A DNA stretch of 64,000 nucleotides. It comes from Rhizomys pruinosus (taxonomy: Eukaryota > Chordata > Mammalia > Rodentia > Spalacidae). Shown here piece by piece: positions 46,105 to 56,652 of this stretch (positions within the stretch are counted from its first letter, which is position 1; each line of letters begins with the position of its first letter). The position numbers were made by a program, and so were the translations under genes. Under the pieces are notes generated by a model that was not told where the DNA came from, did no database searches, and was given only the letters and a program-made list of their open reading frames with translations. The stretch lies in contig VZQC01013833.1 in assembly GCA_009823505.1 (NCBI GenBank), positions 1,020,435-1,084,434 of the forward strand, read 5' to 3'.

Positions 46105-47480
46105 ATGGGAGTGTCACACTCCACACTCTAAAGGGGATCCCAGGATCCAACCCCGTTGGAGTGTCTCCTACATTCTTTAAAAGAACTCAACCTCTCTAAG
46201 GAAATTAATCTTAAATTCCTTAAGAGACTCTGCTGTACTATCTGGCCAGGATATCAATCAGAGAATGATATTATCTGGCCTGCTATGAGTAACCTAGATC
46301 CCAGAACTCTCACAGCTTTGAGAGACTTTTGCCAGCACTCTGAGAGATGGTCAGAATGTCTCTATGTACAGGCATTCTTTGCCTTTCACCCATGTCCTTC
46401 TATCTATTCCTCTTGCCACCCCCATCAGGTTCTCCTTGCCAAGTCTGCAACACGCAGGTTCAGGTTGCAGAACACTAAGGAAGCCTTCTGTCCCCCTCCC
46501 TATACACTAGACCAGACCTACAAATCTGCTTTTGATCTTGACATGGCCCTCCTGCCCATCCCCTCCCTCTCTGAGCCCTGTGCTTTCTTCCACTGCTCCA
46601 GCCTTGACTAACCCAGCAGTAATTTCTCCTCTTTCTGCCCCTCCTCCCATGGCTCCTGCCACTGTTCCAGCAACAGCTTTTCCCTTGCCTGCCCTTCCAG
46701 CTGCGTTTTCTCTTCCTGTCCCTCCCACCACCACAGCCCCTTCTCCTCCCTCCCCCTCCATTTCACTTAACCCCATCTCCCAAATCCCTGCACTCTCCCC
46801 CAATCTCTCACCACACCCACTCCTGTGCCAATCAGAGTGGACTTTTTCCTCTCCGACAGGTAGCAGGAGCAGGTTTTTTATTTTTATTTTTTTATTTTTA
46901 TTTTTTTTTATGTGTATGAATGTATTGTCTGCATGTAGGTTTGGGCACCCGTGTTGTGTAATGCTGCAGAGGTCAGAAGAGGGCGTCAGATTCCCCTGGA
47001 ACCAGAGTTCTCCTAGAATTGGAGTTACAGACGGTTCTCAGCTACCATGTGGGTGCTGGGGATCAAACCCGGGTCCTCTGCAAGAGCAGTCAGCACTCTT
47101 AACTGCTAGGCCATCTCTCCAGCCCCAAGGAGCAGGTGGTTTAGACAGAGTCCAGGTCCCCTTTCCTTGAGTAACTTATCACATATTGAAAAGCTATTAA
47201 GCTCCTTTTCCATGGACCCTGCCAGGTTTACTAAAGAATTTCATATGCTCACCCAGAGCTATGATTTTCCTGGCATTATCTGTTTGTGGTTCTTTCCAAC
47301 TCCCTTACTCCTGGTGAAAAGGAAGGTTCTGGGCAGCTGTCCAGGCTCATGAAGACAAGATTCATATCCCGTGTCTGCCCCATGCCTTGTCAACTGATGA
47401 GACCATTACCTGCATGTGGAGAAAGGGTCTACTGGAAAAGTTATTGCCCTACTGTGCCAATCTTCAGAGGGGAAAACAAT
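46105..47480 (+). pseudogene. ERV1 gag remnant
   Basis: Gag is the structural polyprotein. A start at about 46105 gives MGVS, the usual N-myristoylation context, then shifts frame. The matrix part is readable at 46156-46611 (RDFCQHSERWSECLYVQAFF). A proline-, alanine- and serine-rich p12-like part follows at about 46535-46850. Capsid begins near 47130 after the SINE (PARFTKEFHMLTQSYDF, then in another frame SNSLTPGEKE). The capsid C-terminus and the nucleocapsid zinc knuckle are absent before pro starts at about 47600. Frameshifts and the SINE make it non-functional. Confidence 0.85.
46876..47126 (-). mobile_element. B2-type SINE, reversed, in gag
   Basis: T-rich tail to 'ccatctctccagcccc'; the flanks share 'aggagcaggt' (46866-46875 and 47127-47136), so it is a target-site-duplicated insertion within capsid coding sequence. 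Confidence 0.95.
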
Positions 47481-47589
47481 CCCTTCTGAGGCCCCACCCC
47501 TGCAATGTCCCAACAATGTTCATGATATCCTGATACTGGTGGCTGAAGACTGACAAGGCCCTGTTCCTCCATCCGTGAATGCCTTGGTG

Positions 47590-47910
47590 GTCACCATCAC
47601 CATGGAAGAGCCCAGGGTCAGTGCCAATGTGGGGTGAGGGGGGGGGGGGCTTTTATTTTCATAATAGATACAGGTGCCACATTGTCAGTTCTCCCCTCCT
47701 ACTCAGGCAAAACTTTCTCTTTGCAGATCTCTGTGGTGGGTGTCAATGGAAAGACCTACAATCCTAAGAGTACACGCCCTGTTCCCTGTGCTTTCTGGGG
47801 TATTTCCCTCACCCACTCCTTCTTAGTCATACCCTCCTGCACTGCTACTTTCCTGGGTAGAGATTTAATGCAAAAACTCTTTTTTACCTTAACCCTCCCT
47901 CCCCTGTCTC
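47590..47910 (+). pseudogene. ERV1 protease remnant
   Basis: Retroviral aspartic protease matures Gag and Pol. The active-site motif IDTGAT is intact, with the aspartate codon at 47667-47669, and the C-terminal LGRDLM motif is readable near 47850-47870. A G-run at 47637-47649 breaks the frame just upstream, between EPR-like residues and the catalytic part. The 222-codon frame 47634-48302 joins the protease to the start of RT without a stop. Confidence 0.88.
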
Positions 47911-47989
47911 CAATATTCCTTCTCAGTTCAGTCTCTTCTTGTAACCTTCCACCCGGCACTCTACCACTCCCACCCTCTGAGGTTATTTC

Positions 47990-49740
47990 TGGGGTGTGGG
48001 ACACTTCTACCTCAGGTCTGGCCTGCCACCATGCCCCGATTCATATTGCTCTCAAAGATCCCTTTGTCTTCCCTTGCAGGGCTCAATACCCTGTTACTCT
48101 TAAATACAGACAGGGTCTCAAGCCCATTATTCTGAGATTACTTATGGCAGGCCTCCTCAAACCCAACCATTCTCCATATAACACTCCAGTTCTCCCTGTG
48201 CTCAAGACTGATGGGTCCTACCACTTCGTTCAAGACCTTCGCCTGATCAATGTGTCTGTAGTACCTATACATCCTGTGGTCTCCAACCTATACATCCTGT
48301 GATGGTTTGAATGAGTGTCCTCCATAGGCTCTAGGTATCCAGACGTTTGTCTCCAGTTGGTGGCGCTGATTTTGGAGGTCTTGGGGTGTGTGGCCGTGCT
48401 GGAGGAAGTGTGTCACTGGGGGCAGGCTTAGTGAGTTTTAACAAGCCTCATGGTCTACAGTTGCTCTCTCTGCTTCCTGGGCTCATTGCGAGATGTGACC
48501 CTCGGTTTGCTGCTCCAGTCTCCAGCCACCATGCCTCCCGCCACATTGGACTATAATTCCCTGGAACCGTCAATCATAAGCCCGAATAAACTCTTCCTTT
48601 TATAATTTCCTTGGTCATGGTGTTTTATCACAGCAACAGAAAAGTGACTAATACACATCCTCCTGTCCCTCCTCCACAACTCACTTTACTGTATTATGCC
48701 TTAAAGATGCCTTTTTTTTTCATCCCCCCACACCCAGGCTCACCACAATCTTTTTGCTTTCACCTGGGATGATCCTGATACCGTTAAGAGTTCCCGATGA
48801 CTTAAATGTTTCTCCCTCAGGGGTTCAGGGACAGCCCTCAGTTATTTGGTCAAGCCCTGGTCCAGGATCTTTTTGCCCTAGACCATCCACTCTGCTGCAA
48901 TACGTGGATGATTTCCTCCTTTGCTCTCCCTCCCTTGCCTCTTCTAAAGTCCACACTTATCTCCTCCTCGCCTTCCTTGGTGAAAAGGGTCTTTCCCTCC
49001 AAAATCCAGCTCTGTCTTCGACATAAAGGCTTTGGCCTTCCTATCAGCCTCCAATCGGATAATGGTCCAGCTTTTGTCTCAAAATTGTCCCCGTCAGTCT
49101 CTCAGGCTCTGGACATCACTTGGAAGCTTCATGTTCCTTGCCACCCTCAATCATCAGGAAAGGTGGAGAGAGCTAATTCACTCCTTAAGGACCAACTGAC
49201 CAAGCTGTCCCTGGAGCTCCATCAGTCATAGACCTCCCTCCTTCCTCTAGTCTTAACAAGGCTCAGGGCCATTTCCTGAGCATCTTCCTTTCTCACTCCT
49301 TTTGAACTCATGTATAGTCAGCCCTACTTACTAAGTGATTTTTCCACTACAGGATCCATCCCTCCTTCATGATTAACTGCCTGTCTTCTCTCTCCTAAGA
49401 CAGCTCCTTAGGGAACACACAGATCACATCATCCCACAGTGTTCTAAGGATCCAGTACCCAGCATTCTACAACCTGGAGAAAACACCTTCCTCTGCTCTA
49501 CTACCAAGGAAAAAAACCACAGGGACAGCTCTACAACCTCACTGGCTTGGACCTTACTTTGTGATTCTGTACACTCCTACTGCAGCTAAGATCCTTGGAG
49601 TACAGGGCTGGATACATCTCTCTAAACTCAAACCTGCAAGGGATCACAGCAAGTACTCAGCCACCCTGAATGGCCATCTAAAACTTAAGATCCAGAGAGT
49701 GCCATCCTTGCCCCCTATGTAGGAATAGCCATATCATTGT
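47990..49740 (+). pseudogene. ERV1 pol remnant: RT and integrase ends
   Basis: The RT N-terminal part (47990-48297) has QYPV, GLLKPNHSPYNTPVLPV and QDLRLIN. A MaLR-type LTR interrupts it. After it come LPQGF (48812) and, one frame away, the catalytic YVDD (48901-48912). By about 49020 the sequence has jumped to the integrase core: SDNGPAF (catalytic Asp in context) and the glutamate-bearing SSGKVERAN. RNase H and the integrase zinc-binding domain are therefore deleted. The integrase C-terminal part (GWIHLSKLK-like) is readable at 49540-49640. Normal roles are cDNA synthesis and integration; neither is possible here. Confidence 0.88.
48298..48655 (+). mobile_element. Solo MaLR (ORR1-like) LTR in pol, with 5-bp target duplication
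   Basis: A 358-bp LTR from 'tgtgatggtttgaatgagtg' to 'aaaagtgactaataca', with an AATAAA at about 48585. It is flanked by perfect 'catcc' at 48293-48297 and 48656-48660, the 5-bp duplication typical of ERVL/MaLR integration. It is a solo LTR left by recombination and is younger than the provirus. Confidence 0.92.
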
Positions 49741-49744
49741 GTGG

Positions 49745-51060
49745 CTGCTAATTTTCTTTGCCTGTCTCTTTTCTATAACTGTCCCTCTAACTCTGGCTAG
49801 TGCTATTCTAGTGTCCTATACTGCTCTTCCATGTGCTTAGAGGTTTGAAGTCTGGACATTCAATGATAAAGATAAGGAAACCAGGCTTTTTAATTATTCA
49901 GAAAGCCAATTATCCTCTTGCCCCTTTTTGTTTTCACTTTCCTTTGACATCCTTGACCCTTGTACTCACTAATGTCCGGGAGACAACTTAGAATATGAGA
50001 ACTATTACAAGTTTCTCTGCTTTATTGGAGAAAGGGATAGTGCTGGATGTAGAGATCCTGGGGGATGGGAGGGCTGTCCATCTTGGTCCTGCAAGTACCA
50101 CTCGTCAGGGCTTACATGGGGCATACAACCCAAACATATTTTCTCTGCACCAGGAGAAAAAAATGTAACTTTAAAATTATCAACCCCTCCTCCTGACCCA
50201 GGGCTCACATAGCAGCTGCAAGCACCTTTTATTAAGCCCACTACTTTTATTCAGCCAGGGGTAGAATAAAGGTCAAAGAGCCCATCAAAAGCTCTCATGC
50301 CCTAAAGGCTTTAGAAGCTCCCAATAACACTAGATACCAGATTATCCAAAGTCTTCAGACCCTAAACTCTTCACTTTGCTTCTCATGGGTTGAAGTGCTT
50401 TCCCTTTTTACTTCACTCTCAAAAAATTTCTCCACTATTAATGCTTCTGAATGCTTCCTCTGTGCACCCGTACAAAAGTCATTACTCTTTCCTCTCATTG
50501 TGTACAATGTTTCTAACCAAACCACCTCTGATTGTTCTCCAACTCCCCTTCTAGGCATTCCTTTGCCGCCCCTCCTTCTTATCTCAAATAAACTGAGGGC
50601 TGGACAGCTAAGATGTCAAACTTTTGGTCTCCTCCTACAGTAATGTGACTGTCAGAGGCCAAACATCTCTGGCCCCAGGGCTGACGTTCCTCTGTTCCTC
50701 TAGGGTATACACCTGTATTTCTGTGACTACATCTGGCTCATGCCTTCTGGTGGTACTAATGCCTGGCCTTACTCTTAACACTCCAGGGGAGATCCAGGCA
50801 CACTTCTTCAGCAGAGGTTACTCTTCAAAATAGGCAGGTTTTGGGTTTGCTTACAGCTAAGCGGGGGGGATCCTGCCTTTTCCTAGGAGAAGAGTGTTGT
50901 TATTATGTCAATAAATCAGGAAAGGCAGAAGAAAATATCCACTGTTTGCAGAAAGTAGTGCATAACGTGTCACAAAGGCTCCCCAATGGAGAATGGCCCT
51001 CTAATTGGGGTCCCTGGGCAGCATTCCTTCCTTAGCTAACACCTTTACTAAGCCTACTGA
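49745..51060 (+). pseudogene. ERV1 env remnant
   Basis: Env is the surface/transmembrane glycoprotein. A hydrophobic leader-like stretch (49745-49805) follows the integrase end. The surface part is readable in scattered frames (50395-50643 and 50624-50833). In the transmembrane part a heptad-like LLTAKRGG segment leads to a C(X6)CC motif (CLFLGEECC, about 50870-50900), and the following hydrophobic segment at about 51045-51100 resembles a membrane anchor. Stops and shifts occur throughout, so no full-length product is possible. Described only as a broken ancient copy. Confidence 0.82.
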
Positions 51061-51345
51061 CAGTACTAGTAATTTTGTGCATGGTGGCTCCATCCATTTT
51101 ATGATATTTCCAAAACCAAATCCAATGCCTCACTCATACATGATTTAACCAGCTTCTTCTTTCAGTTACCAAAGGAAAAACTGCCTACCAGAAACTGATC
51201 ACTGCTGATCCGGTTCAGGCACCAGATGCCCAAGGAAACTAAGTGGAGAATCACATCCTGACTTTCCAGCCTAACCCCCTCACCCCCCAATCATCCATGT
51301 TCAGCTCTGAAGCAGTTACAGAAGAAAGACCTTCCCCCTTTTTCC

Positions 51346-51349
<4 letters not shown>

Positions 51350-51387
<38 letters not shown>

Positions 51388-51393
51388 TTGGAA
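51350..51393 (+). repeat. Poly-A run (35 A) at the provirus polypurine tract
   Basis: An unbroken A-run at 51350-51384, then 'ggcttggaa' immediately before the 3' LTR. This is where the polypurine tract that primes plus-strand synthesis belongs; the run is probably a later expansion. Confidence 0.8.
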
Positions 51394-51754
51394 TGTCAGT
51401 GTGTGAATTCCCTAAGACTGGGAATCCATTTGAAATACAGAGTTATCCAAAGTGGTGGTAACAATAAACCTGCTCTACTGGGCCACATCTTTGGTTATGG
51501 ACATCACACCATACTCAGGAGTCTTCCGCAATTTTGAAAAGCCAGAGACTTCTGCTAGAAGCCCTACCCACACCCCCACTCACTGAATCCTTTTCTTACC
51601 TCCTTCCTTAAATTCCCAGGCCTGAAGCCATTCAGCACTAGCTCTTTTTTTCCCTTGAGCCTAGCCCTGGCTACCCTGAATTAAACTCTATCCTGGAGTC
51701 CCTAAACCTTGTGTTCTTTTATTTTTTTCTGGGGGAGTGTGCAATAACCTAACA
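51394..51754 (+). mobile_element. 3' LTR of the ERV1 provirus
   Basis: Begins 'tgtcagtgtgtgaattcc' and ends 'gcaataacctaaca'. It aligns along its length with the 5' LTR with numerous substitutions and small gaps, indicating an old integration. Confidence 0.87.
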
Positions 51755-52304
51755 GATATATTTGTAAAAGTCAGTGAAATAAAATTATAGTGTCTAAGAA
51801 TACATACTTTTCTAGTCTTTAAAGCCAGTGTGGATTTCTTGATAGCCTGACAGACATTTCACTTGAGGAGATACAGGCCTCTCTATTTAAAAATAAATGC
51901 TTATATATTTGTTTGGGTTTTTTGTTGTCATGCACAAGGTTTACCTGCATGTATGTAAGAGTACCTTTTTATGCAATAGATTCCCTAAAACTGAAATATT
52001 AGATGATTGTTTACCTGCCACTTATGAGCTGTGAACCTAACCTGGGTTTTCAGCAAGAGCATCCAGCGCTCTTAATCACTCATCCATCTCTGCAACCCAG
52101 GTTTGCACATTCTTAAAGGAGAGCGGAAAGATGATTATAGGGAATGGAAAAAAAAAAAAACAAGTTCTAAAAGACTCAGAAGCTGAAGGACTGAGAGAAG
52201 CTGTACATGGTCATGAATGGAAGAGGAAAAAAAGGAAGAGCTAGATTAACTTATTGATACCATTTTATTAAGACAATGCCATATGTTTATGTTTCACTAA
52301 TGAC
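51755..52304. other. Unassigned DNA with an old SINE
   Basis: 51945-52103 follows a reversed, diverged B2/B3-type SINE ('cagcgctcttaatcactcat', 'catctctgcaacccag'). The rest is AT-rich with no gene. Confidence 0.55.
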
Positions 52305-52618
52305 TGTTGATAATGGCAATAAAATTGACAGTTCAACTGTGGGAAAACTTAGTTAAGATAAGTTGCATTCTAAGCCAATGGCACCTCCCTGGCCACACCA
52401 ATGGGGTGGGTTATAGTGATGAAAAGGTTTATTTAGCCCTGAGATATTTAACCAGTCATGATCAATATTTAACCAGACATTTTGCAATAAACTCTCTCTC
52501 TGCATTTGTACCTCAAGACGTGTCTATGTGGAGTGCTTTCCTCCACGTGTTTTCCACATGGGTTGTCCTGGGATTAATTGGGCCCCTCCACAAGCCACAA
52601 ATATTGGTGGCCTACACA
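52305..52618 (+). mobile_element. ERVK-type LTR
   Basis: About 314 bp from 'tgttgataatggcaataaaa' to 'ggtggcctacaca', with an AATAAA at about 52486. The adjacent lysine-type primer site supports class II (ERVK/mys-like). No partner LTR is seen in the window. Confidence 0.75.
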
Positions 52619-52622
52619 CAAA

Positions 52623-52640
52623 TGGTGCCCAATGTGGGGC
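52623..52640 (+). promoter_or_regulatory. Lysine-type tRNA primer-binding site
   Basis: 'tggtgcccaatgtggggc' differs from the standard tRNA-Lys1,2 primer site at two C-to-T positions, by recall of that site. It starts a few bases after the LTR end, the expected spacing. Confidence 0.8.
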
Positions 52641-53869
52641 AGGAAGAGACCTTAATTTAGGTATGCATACCCCTAAATACTGTTCTTTTCTTCTCTTTCT
52701 CCTCTCTCTCCTGATATCTATCTATTGTGGTAGAGCCATCTTTCCTGCTGATTTCAGTTGATAGGAGAATGATCTGAGCCTTTGTGGCTTTGTATATGTG
52801 GAGGAAGTCTGCAGGGTTCTGGTTTGGCATGGAGAGTATGTCCCACTGTCTCCAGGCACATGCCTCCTGGCATGGTCACTCCTGCAGGCTATAAAAGCCA
52901 GTGACTTTAAGGCTGAGTTTAATATCAAGATTTAGCATCCATGCTTATCCTTGAAACCATTTTTCATAATTCTACAGGTCTAAAAAACTTTCTGGTTTTA
53001 AATTCCACCCCCCAAAGAAAAACTCCATCTCCTACTGGGAAGAACCTGAACCTGTTTTGTTCCAACCTTAACTTGTTCATATGTAAATTTTCTCCAGGTA
53101 GCTCTCCTAGACCTGAGCCCACTTCTTTCTGTTGCAAATTAAGGTCTTTCAAGGGAACCAACCTACCGAGTTGTATCACTTAATTAATTCAAATCCATTT
53201 CAGCCTGCTTAACTTAAAAAGTAATATTTTTACTTAACCCCTGAGCACCCTCGATATCTTTTGAGTAAATATATGTGCACAGTTAAAATTAATTGGTTGA
53301 TTTAATTTTATCTTGATCCTTTTTAAATGTGTTTCACCTTAAAAAATCTCTTCTTACAAAATTCTTGATCACACGTGGTTTTAGCTCTGGCACCATCAGC
53401 CCGCCTGCTGTGCATGCATACCAGCTGCTGGACTGAGCACATGGTATCTAAATCATGCCCTTTAAATTTTGATTTTAGGTAACATTCTTTTGATTTCAGC
53501 ACTTTGGAAACAAGATAGATGGATTTTTAGGAGAGTTTACAGGCCCAGGACTTCTAACAAAACAAACTTGCTCTGATAAGTTTTCTTTTTTAAGGACCAT
53601 TAGTAAAAACATGAATTGATATTTTGGTTCAGTTTAAATGAGAAATTTTTGAATAAAACTGTTTTATGATTCTTTAAGCCCATCTTCAAGCTGTGTATAT
53701 GTGTGAGTGAATGCAAGTTCCTGCTTTTAATTCATTATAATCCTACAGGTTTAAATCAAATTAGCAGACTATAAACAAAAATAGATTCAATTCATAAAAA
53801 ATGTTTGTTTTATATCCCTTAGTTTTAACAGTTTTTAATTGGGTTTATAGTGTGCATATTATTCAGTTT

Positions 53870-54120
53870 AATGATAAATTGTTAATTATGGTTAGTAATT
53901 ATTAATAGTTATGGTTATCATTATTAAATATAATTATTAATAATAATTAATAATTCCATCTAATGATAAATTGTTCATTGTTGCTGACTATTATTATTGA
54001 CAATTATTATTCATAATAATTAATGATTGTTGTGACTAATAATGGTTAATAATTATTGATAATTCATAATAATTAATAATGATTATAATTGTTATGGTTA
54101 TTGCTGTGATTATGGATACT
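53870..54120. repeat. AT-rich cryptic repeat (TAAT/ATTA-rich)
   Basis: Dense variations on 'taataattaataatt' and 'gattgttgtgact' over 250 bp, without a fixed period. Confidence 0.85.
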
Positions 54121-54516
54121 TATTATTCTTCCAAAGTCCTTAATAATAAGACAGATGGATCAGTCTAAGACTACAAACAACTTTGGCCTGTCTACTTATA
54201 GGAATCCTCAATCTTTACATTTGTAAATAGCATAGGGACAGTTAGGCTTAGCAGAGGGACATCTTAGGGGTAGTTAACCAGAAGAGACAGGATAAGGAAA
54301 GAATAGTAGACTTTAGGGATAGTTAATTGAAGGCAAATGGTTGGGAATGGGCCTAAGAGGTGGCATATGGATCTCAGCTGCTTTGTGCATTACTAGGACA
54401 TTTATTCTAATTATGTAAAATAACCCTATAAAAATTATAAAAATTTCATGTTTCTCATTGAACATCAAACAATATGGCTTTCCTCTCTTGCAGGTCAACC
54501 TAACAAATCTTTCTTA

Positions 54517-54556
54517 TGTATGTATGTATGTATGTATGTATGTATGTATGTATGTA
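54517..54556. repeat. (ATGT)n microsatellite
   Basis: About ten units followed by 'acatgcacatgcacatgtgt'. Confidence 0.97.
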
Positions 54557-56652
54557 CATGCACATGCACATGTGTATGGATGTGTGTACTTGTGTTGTAA
54601 GTATATTTTAATGTTAACAGCCATGATACCAGTGAAAACATTGCCTCTGAGTTGGAACGTGGCCTTTCCATCTCAAGACACAAATTTATACTAAACAGCC
54701 AAAAGATAATTCAATTTCAACAAAGGTTATGGGTTATCTATTAAAAATTTTAAAATAATGGATCTAGACTGTCACCTACTGGTTATACACTTTCAACATC
54801 TAAAAACAAAGATACAACCAGGTTTTCATTGTATTAAAGTGTTAATAACTGTTTGGGTCTTTGGGAATAAAAATAAAAAATATAAAAATTTAAAAATTTA
54901 GAAAATAAAAAATAAAATGTGAATTCCCATTAACATCATTGTGGAAATTGTGGCAGCCATTTTTTTTTTAATTATTGCACACATATAGGCTAAGACAAGC
55001 CTGCATTTCATTCAGGTGACCAGTGGGTATCTGGTGTTGAGGCCTGCATTTCATTTGGGTGACCAGTTGGATGGGAAAAGGCTCCCTTTGCAGATCACCA
55101 ACCTGGGTAGCTGGTGTGAAATTCCTTTCCTGCCTTTGAGCAGGTGGAAAGTTATGGCCAAGAGTGGGAAACATGTCTCATTGTCCCAGGCTAAGGACCT
55201 GAGCAGGAAGTTACCTCTCTGGTCGGGTTATAGGAGTAACCAACTGACCTTTGCACCTAGGGTTCAGTACCCCGCAGTGTCCACAAAGCAGGAACTGTGT
55301 CCCCCTTACCTTAGCAGGACTGCACTGCACCTGCTTGTGACAAAGGAAGCTTCCTAGAAGCTCCCACACACACAAAAAATCAAGATGCTAATGATGGTAA
55401 CAACTTCTCATGGGGCATATCTAGCCAGTCTTTAATTAACTAATGGGCATAAGAACTGCAAAAGAAAATTTTATTAAGAGCTAGATATTGAAAAATCTTT
55501 AAATCAGGTTTTCATGCAAGGCCTGGAGAAGGCCAAGAGCTTGAAGGAAGATAGTTATTAAAATCCACTTTGTAAGGTTTGAAGTTTAAAATGGTAATAT
55601 TTAAAAATAGCATATATTTATATGTAAAGGTATTTCAGTAAAGATTTATATAGAAATACAAAATAAACCACATAAGTTAATGGACTTGATTTCTCTGAAG
55701 TCATAGTCTAATCATATAGTTTTAAAGAACAAAGTGCATATTGGGTAAAATTTATTTGGCAGGAATTCAACTCTACCCAAGCTTGGTCTACATATTATAG
55801 GATATTAGTAGACTTGGTAAAAGACTTAGTAAAAATGTTTAGATTAGTTAAATTTGGTTGGTTTTGGTGAAAATGGAAATACATTTGAACTAATTGGGAA
55901 TATAAAATATTAATTGTTTTATTTGCAATCTATTGAATTTCCAACAATAATTTGGGGGTTAAGGTACACAAATGGTCTCTGTATTTTTCCATGTTATACA
56001 GTATCACCTTGTAACATTTTCTTTTACTTGTAAGATAATTTAAAGAAATTAAGTTTAAGTTCACTCCCCAAATAAGTAGTATGCAGTCAATGATAAACAA
56101 TTTGGGTAAATTTGATGAAAACCTATCCTTTCGTTCCTGTTTATAGGTATGTGTAATACAACTTAGGCATCTGACCTTTAAGTCAAAACATAAAAATTTA
56201 AAAAAAGAGGGAAGTGGTATAATATTCCTTCTGGGATATGAATGGAAAATTCTATATTCCAAACCTTTTGATAAATTCTCAATTTTGAAATCTTGGAACT
56301 ACAATAGGAAGAGATCTGTATGTTCTCACAGGTAAAAACACCAACCTTAATGCTTTTGGCTGTGCAGGATGGACTAGGAAATGCCAGCAGAGAGGCTGAC
56401 ACATCTTAACATTAAAGAAAGAGGAACCTCAGACTGCCTGAGTCAAAGACACTGAGCATCTCTCTGAATTCTATTTGGGATAACTGTTTATAATGTGCCC
56501 TAATGAATTTTACCTTCCAGATGCTGAGAAACCTTCCTACCTCTCCCCTTTATAGGAAAAAAGAAAAACACAATGGTAATGAAGTCATTGCCTAACTGTA
56601 AATTAGAGCCAACTGTTATAGTGATAATTTCTTATAAAACAGGTATAACTAC

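Larger units (their letters stand above)
44817..51754 (+). mobile_element. Class I ERV provirus (gammaretrovirus-like), defective
   Basis: Paired LTRs enclose gag, pro, pol and env remnants in the order typical of gammaretrovirus-like ERV1. It is about 6.9 kb including a SINE (46876-47126) and a MaLR-type LTR (48298-48655). Large parts are missing: the end of gag with nucleocapsid, most of RT after the YVDD motif, RNase H and the front of integrase. All genes have stops or shifts, so the copy cannot make proteins. The age is considerable, judging by LTR divergence and nested insertions. I could not identify a convincing 4-bp target duplication. Confidence 0.9.
52641..55472 (+). other. Non-coding stretch after the ERVK LTR
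   Basis: No gag, pro, pol or env motif is visible. Contents include an AT-rich, TAAT-rich part (53870-54120), an (ATGT)n array (54517-54556), and a moderately GC-rich part (55000-55370) with the duplicated phrase 'ggcctgcatttcattt'/'agcctgcatttcattcaggt'. It could be internal sequence of a non-autonomous ERVK element or unrelated flank; the window has no second copy to decide. Confidence 0.45.

Noticed and set aside
46507..46803. Gly/Ala/Glu-rich minus-strand frame
   Set aside because: Antisense shadow of the proline-rich gag p12-like region.
44817..51754. A replication-competent endogenous retrovirus
   Set aside because: Large deletions in gag and pol, frameshifts in every gene and two nested insertions exclude it.
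53870..54120. Possible replication origin or matrix-attachment region
   Set aside because: AT-rich composition is the only evidence; it cannot be told from simple cryptic repeat.
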